From Xanthobacteraceae bacterium (GTDB lineage: Bacteria > Pseudomonadota > Alphaproteobacteria > Rhizobiales > Xanthobacteraceae), in contig JASHYD010001033.1 of the NCBI GenBank assembly GCA_030043175.1, forward strand, positions 1 through 9,768: a stretch of DNA of 9,768 nucleotides, written 5' to 3'. The position numbers and the translations under genes were made by a program. The notes below the pieces were generated by a model. The model searched no databases, was not told the origin of the DNA, and saw nothing but the letters and a program-made list of their open reading frames with translations. Shown piece after piece: positions 6,576 to 9,768 of the stretch (position 1 is its first letter; each line of letters begins with the position of its first letter).

Positions 6576-8333
6576 ATGCGGGCACCTAATGGCCGGAAAG
6601 TATCCATCGTGGGGCTGTTGACACTGCTGTTGGCCGGCGTCTCAGCGTTCGCTCAGCAAGGAGCCGATCTTACTCGCATTCTGACACCGGTGAGCGACGC
6701 CATGCTGCGTGACCCGCCAGCTTCCGACTGGCTGATGTGGCGGCGCACCTACAACGGCTGGGGCTACAGCCCGCTCGACCAGATCAACAAGGACAACATC
6801 AAGAACCTGCAGGTCGCCTGGACCTGGTCGATGGTTTCAGGCGCCACCGAGACAACGCCGATCGTGCATGACGGCGTGCTTTTCCTGTTCAACTACGGCA
6901 ACCGGATCCAGGCCCTCAACGCTGAGACTGGCGACCTTATCTGGGAATACAAGCGCGACCTGCCCGCAGCGCTGGTCGCCAACACGCCGAACCTATCAAC
7001 ACGCAACATGGCCCTCTACGAGGGCACGCTGATCGTCGCGACTTCGGACGCACATCTCGTCGCCCTCGACGCCAAGACCGGCAAGGTGGCGTGGGATCAC
7101 GCGACCGCCGATTGGACCAAGGGCTGGCGCTATACGGGCGGCCCGTTCGTGGTCAACGGCAAGATCATCCAGGGCATGACGGGCTGCGGCAATGCCCAGC
7201 CGGGCGGCTGCTTCATCACCGGCCACGACGCCAGGACAGGCGCAGAACTATGGCGCGTCAACACCATCGCGCAGCCGGGCGATCCGAACTTCGACACCTG
7301 GAACGGCCTGCCGTTGGAAAGCCGGTTCGGCGCCTCTGCCTGGCTCACGGGCAGTTACGATCCCGAGCAGAATCTGATCTTCTACGGCACTGGCCAGCCC
7401 TATCCATGGATCGCTGAAATGCGCGGCACGCTCCCGAAGAAGCCAGGCGCGAAGGTCACGGCTCTCTATTCGGATTCGACGCTTGCCATTAATCCCGATA
7501 ATGGCCAGATGCAGTGGTACCACCAGCACCTTGAAGATGACACCTGGGACCTCGATTACGTCTACGAACGCATTCTTGTCGATTTTCCGATCAACGGCGA
7601 AATGCGCAAGGCGGTGGTTACCTCTGGCAAGCTCGGCATCGTTGAGGCGCTCGATCGCACCAACGGACAGTGGCTATGGCACAAGGAGACCGTGCCGCAG
7701 AACGTGGTGGCTGCGATCGATTCGAAGACCGGCGAGAAGACCATCAACGTCGCGACGATCCCGCATATCGGCCAGACCACGATGAACTGCCCGTCCAGTC
7801 CCGGCGGCCGCGGCTGGCCGGCCACGGCCTACAATCCCCGCTCCGGCACGCTCTTCATGCCGCTCAACGAGCTTTGTGCCAACACCACCCCGTCGCCGCT
7901 CGATCCGGGACAAGCCTACACGGGCGGTGGCCGCGCCATATTCGCGCGCGTAAAAATGCCCAACAGCGACGGGAATATCGGGCGCATTGATGCTATCAAT
8001 CTCGCCGACCGTTCGCAGACTTGGTCGTACCGTCAGCGCGTCCCCAACACCAGCGCCGTGCTGCCGACAGGTGGCGGCCTCGTGTTCTCCGGCGATATCG
8101 ACCGCTACTTCAAGGCGTTGGATGATGCGACCGGCAAGGTCCTGTGGCAGATACGCACCAACAACATCGTGGACTCGTTCCCGATCACCTACAGCGTCAA
8201 CGGCAAGCAGTATATCGCGGTCACGACGGGCAAGGGATCGGGGCTCGCAAGCGGCTTGTCGACGCTCGTTCCCGATGTCCGGAGCCCGGAGGGCTCAATG
8301 TTATGGGTGCTCGCCCTGCCGGAAAAAAGATGA
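6576..8333 (+). CDS. PQQ-dependent alcohol dehydrogenase 2 (quinoprotein), DxD lanthanide-type active site
   Basis: Periplasmic quinoprotein of 585 residues, clearly paralogous to dehydrogenase 1 (for example G-W-G-Y-S-P-L-D-Q-I-N and G-D-L-I-W-E-Y in both). It has a signal peptide of about 26 residues ending A-F-A. Propeller W-motifs lie near 164-173, 218-226 and 305-314; a Cys pair at 405 and 434 brackets G-G-R-G-W. The catalytic Asp is D325 in T-W-D-L-D: the extra Asp327 is the residue that marks lanthanide-dependent XoxF/ExaF/PedH enzymes. However, the second metal-ligand position reads G-T-G-Q274-P, with Gln where MxaF has Asn, and the MxaF Glu177 region is replaced by a Cys-flanked loop (C204, C212) with no acid. 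There is no vicinal Cys-Cys and no CxxCH heme site. AGGAG at 6565-6569, six bases upstream, supports the start. The gene ends convergently against the beta-propeller remnant. Confidence 0.92.
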   Translation: MRAPNGRKVSIVGLLTLLLAGVSAFAQQGADLTRILTPVSDAMLRDPPASDWLMWRRTYNGWGYSPLDQINKDNIKNLQVAWTWSMVSGATETTPIVHDGVLFLFNYGNRIQALNAETGDLIWEYKRDLPAALVANTPNLSTRNMALYEGTLIVATSDAHLVALDAKTGKVAWDHATADWTKGWRYTGGPFVVNGKIIQGMTGCGNAQPGGCFITGHDARTGAELWRVNTIAQPGDPNFDTWNGLPLESRFGASAWLTGSYDPEQNLIFYGTGQPYPWIAEMRGTLPKKPGAKVTALYSDSTLAINPDNGQMQWYHQHLEDDTWDLDYVYERILVDFPINGEMRKAVVTSGKLGIVEALDRTNGQWLWHKETVPQNVVAAIDSKTGEKTINVATIPHIGQTTMNCPSSPGGRGWPATAYNPRSGTLFMPLNELCANTTPSPLDPGQAYTGGGRAIFARVKMPNSDGNIGRIDAINLADRSQTWSYRQRVPNTSAVLPTGGGLVFSGDIDRYFKALDDATGKVLWQIRTNNIVDSFPITYSVNGKQYIAVTTGKGSGLASGLSTLVPDVRSPEGSMLWVLALPEKR

Positions 8334-8340
8334 GGGGAGT

Positions 8341-8632
8341 AGGTGGCTACATAGAGCTTCGAGCCATCCGGATGTAGTTCCATGTGCCAGGGACGCTGGC
8401 CCACCTGAATATACTTCATGACCTCGAAGGTTTTTGTGTCGACGAGGGCAACTCTATTGGCTGGTCCAAGTGCAACGAACGCCAATTCGTCGTCCTTCGA
8501 CAAACGAATCCCGACGGGCTCGATGAGTTCTCGACGCACCCCAGGGACCTGAAAGTCGATCTTCTGGAGAACCTTGTGGGATGCCGCGTCAAACGGCCTA
8601 ACCAATGATGTTACCGTCATCAACGTGGGCAC
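8341..8632 (-). pseudogene. Remnant of the PQQ-associated YVTN beta-propeller protein
   Basis: On the minus strand about 97 residues match the YVTN beta-propeller family that accompanies PQQ alcohol dehydrogenases: V-L-Q-K-I-D-F-Q-V-P-G-V, then E-P-V-G-I-R-L, then A-F-V-A-L-G-P-A-N-R-V-A-L-V-D, then V-G-Q-R-P-W-H, ending G-S-K-L-Y-V-A-T near 8344. These are internal blades of a protein normally about 300 residues long. The N-terminal blades are missing (an in-frame stop lies upstream, near 8680). The C-terminal blades are cut off about 10 bp past the stop of dehydrogenase 2, after which the open frame only runs antisense into that gene. A GTG at 8632 could start it, but a working propeller is not possible from one or two blades. 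It is best read as a truncated gene from a deletion or rearrangement. Confidence 0.75.
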
Positions 8633-8766
8633 ACTCAGACCTGTGGTATCACGCCTGTGGGACGGTTACCGTGGGGCATTGCCATCAAACCCCGATCGGC
8701 AAACAATACGTTACGAGATAAAAGCCTACCATGGGTAAACATAGACTACTGGCTTTTCTGGCCTCA

Positions 8767-8880
8767 GTAGCAATCGCCGACGACGGTCGCGATGGCGAAG
8801 TGTGCGCCATCTGGGCGAGATCGACAATCACCTGACGCCATCAGGAAGCTGGTGGCAAAGCTAATTATAAGTCGCTGGTT
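8767..8880 (+). pseudogene. Degenerate N-terminal fragment of an IS110-family transposase
   Basis: Three consecutive short pieces in three frames read together as one typical IS110 transposase N-terminus: VAIADDGRDGEV at 8767-8802, then R-H-L-G-E-I-D-N at 8805-8828, then D-A-I-R-K-L-V-A-K-L at 8834-8863. A Y-K-S-L-V piece at 8866-8880 fits the following family block. The breaks are a two-base excess (TG, 8803-8804) and a one-base loss near 8831. This is the start of the DEDD/RuvC-like catalytic domain; the acidic residues D-D and E-I-D are visible. The rest of the transposase, including its C-terminal Ser-containing domain, is not recognisable, so the element is dead. IS110 elements lack terminal inverted repeats, so element ends cannot be placed. 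Confidence 0.6.
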
Positions 8881-9070
8881 ATCAGCGCGCCGGCCGCGCC
8901 TTCAAGGTCGTCGCCACGCGGGAATCCCGAAAATTTGCGTAGGCAGCGCGGAGCATCCCCGCCCGTTGTGATGCCCCCGGAACGATGTGCCTCGTAGAGC
9001 GTTTGCGACCGGCTTCACGACGTGCTCGATGCTGAGTCGCTCGAACGGCAAGTTGTTGCCGCCGTCATTG

Positions 9071-9106
9071 CCAAAAGGTCCCAATAAAAATTACCAAAAG
9101 TTCCCG
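9071..9106. repeat. Imperfect tandem 13-mer upstream of the TonB receptor
   Basis: CCAAAAGGTCCCA at 9071-9083 and CCAAAAGTTCCCG at 9094-9106 match at 11 of 13 positions and are 23 bp apart start to start, about two helical turns. They lie 80-115 bp before the receptor ATG and could be regulator half-sites, or chance in an A-rich area. Confidence 0.2.
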
Positions 9107-9185
9107 AAAATATGTGGAAGATGTTCTAGCGACAAGCGCCGTCTCCCGAGGCAGGCTGCGATTCGTTAGGCTAAAGGGGGGCCTG

Positions 9186-9768
9186 ATGGGGCGTAAGACA
9201 TCGGGCAGACTGTGTCCGCGTGGCCGGCTTGGTCGGCAACGGGACTTGCAAGTGTTGGCGACTGTCGCACTTGGTGGATTGATCATACCGGGCTGCGCGT
9301 CCGCGCAAACGGTGCTGCCGGACATCAACGTCATCGCCCCCACCCCGCTATCCGGACACCGCGCTGCGAAGCCGAGCACCGCTTCGTCGGCGCCTACGTC
9401 TCAGACCGGTGCGCCGTCCGAACCAGCTTCCGTGGTCGCGAATACAGACCCTACAGCAATCGATCGCGACAAGGTGCCGTCGAACACCGCTGTGCTGACG
9501 CCGAACGATTTCAACCATGAGTATACGCCCGACTTCCTTGACGCGTTGAATCGCGGGCTGCCCGGCGTCTCGCTCAGCGATCAAACCGGCAACCCCTTCC
9601 AAAAAGGACCTCAACTATCGCGGTTTCACGGCGTCACCGGTGCAGGGAGCGCCGCAGGGCATCGCAGTCTATCAGAATGGCGTGCGCGTCAACGAGTCCT
9701 GGGGCGATATTGTCAACTGGGATTTCATCCCGGAAAAGGCGATCGACAAGGTCTCGCCGTTTCCCAGC
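9186..9768 (+). CDS. TonB-dependent outer-membrane receptor, N-terminal part, frameshifted
   Basis: The start of a TonB-dependent receptor that runs off the right edge. From the ATG at 9186 there is a basic N-region, a hydrophobic core (V-L-A-T-V-A-L-G-G-L-I-I-P-G-C) and a signal cleavage site near A-S-A-Q. This is followed by L-P-D-I-N-V-I-A-P-T-P-L-S-G and a Pro/Ser/Thr linker. The plug domain begins near D-R-D-K-V-P-S-N-T-A-V-L, and continues T-P-D-F-L-D-A-L-N-R-G-L-P-G-V. The frame breaks after F138-Q in a run of five A (9601-9605). From 9604 the correct frame reads K-D-L-N-Y-R-G-F-T-A-S-P-V-Q-G, then G-I-A-V-Y-Q-N-G-V-R-V-N-E-S-W-G-D to the window end. One A too many explains it: pseudogene, phase variation or read error. 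A GTG at 9114 is an alternative in-frame start. The substrate is unknown; a metal chelate is plausible beside a lanthanide-type dehydrogenase. Confidence 0.82.
   Translation, partial: MGRKTSGRLCPRGRLGRQRDLQVLATVALGGLIIPGCASAQTVLPDINVIAPTPLSGHRAAKPSTASSAPTSQTGAPSEPASVVANTDPTAIDRDKVPSNTAVLTPNDFNHEYTPDFLDALNRGLPGVSLSDQTGNPFQKGPQLSRFHGVTGAGSAAGHRSLSEWRARQRVLGRYCQLGFHPGKGDRQGLAVSQ
9601..9605 (+). other. A5 frameshift site in the TonB receptor
   Basis: Five A residues follow a C. Reading caa-aaa-gga leaves the receptor frame, whereas one A fewer (caa-aag-gac) restores F-Q-K-D-L-N-Y-R-G-F. The frame after it remains open to the window end and matches the plug domain. Confidence 0.75.

Larger units (their letters stand above)
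8633..9185. other. Gene-poor stretch with mobile-element debris before the TonB receptor
   Basis: About 550 bp holding no intact gene. It contains the IS110 remnant at 8767-8880, a 34-codon frame from the ATG at 8731 that ends inside that remnant, and an imperfect repeat upstream of the receptor gene. From 8881 to 9070 I see nothing I can name; the 60-codon frames there have no recognisable family. The promoter of the receptor gene should be in the AT-rich part around 9080-9115. Confidence 0.5.

Noticed and set aside
8902..9084. A 60-codon minus-strand frame downstream of the IS110 remnant
   Set aside because: No recognisable family and no ribosome site. It could hide more transposase debris, but I cannot support that.
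1..9768. CRISPR arrays, tRNA or rRNA genes, replication origins
   Set aside because: No regularly spaced repeats, no cloverleaf with a CCA-type end, no rRNA-like conserved stretch and no clustered DnaA-type boxes were noticed on reading both strands.

Overview
The window looks like an accessory quinoprotein (PQQ-dependent) alcohol-oxidation locus from a GC-rich alphaproteobacterium. A Bradyrhizobium-like or other Hyphomicrobiales host is my best guess, from the protein wording (the TonB-receptor N-terminus, the paired PQQ dehydrogenases, the IS110 remnant). No rRNA or other taxonomic marker is present, so the assignment is inference.

Layout. 1-214: C-terminal end of a DUF58-like (MxaS-like) protein. 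239-2915: a same-strand block encoding an ABC ATPase, an ABC-2 permease with a 3' frameshift, and a membrane-anchored family-3 solute-binding protein. All three resemble the set known to accompany PQQ alcohol dehydrogenases (PedA/PedC/PedB-like). 2996-3607 (minus): a small membrane protein of the site-2 protease fold whose zinc-ligand and catalytic residues are missing. 3678-3713: a perfect 13-bp hairpin. 3754-5571 (minus): PQQ dehydrogenase 1. 5572-6575: a long divergent intergenic region. 6576-8333 (plus): PQQ dehydrogenase 2, a paralog of the first. 8341-8632 (minus): a truncated remnant of the PQQ-associated YVTN beta-propeller protein. 8767-8880: a shattered IS110-type transposase remnant. 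9186-end: N-terminal part of a TonB-dependent receptor with a one-base frameshift in a run of five A.

How it fits together. The two dehydrogenases are predicted periplasmic alcohol oxidases, transcribed divergently from a shared control region. At the residue two places after the catalytic Asp, which decides lanthanide use in this superfamily, enzyme 2 has Asp (WDLD) and enzyme 1 has Glu (WDQE). The pair may therefore be metal-switched or metal-specialised, but both lack other classical metal ligands, so this is a hypothesis. The ABC set, DUF58 protein and beta-propeller protein are the usual poorly understood companions of such enzymes. The TonB receptor could serve metal-chelate uptake. No c-type cytochrome and no PQQ-biosynthesis gene is visible here.

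Signs of decay. There is a frameshift in the permease, a truncated propeller gene, a broken transposase and a frameshift in the receptor. Either the locus is eroding next to an old insertion/deletion site, or some single-base shifts are sequencing errors. The most interesting points are the unusual metal sites of the paired dehydrogenases, the proteolytically dead site-2 protease homolog, and an exporter-type ABC permease paired with a solute-binding protein.
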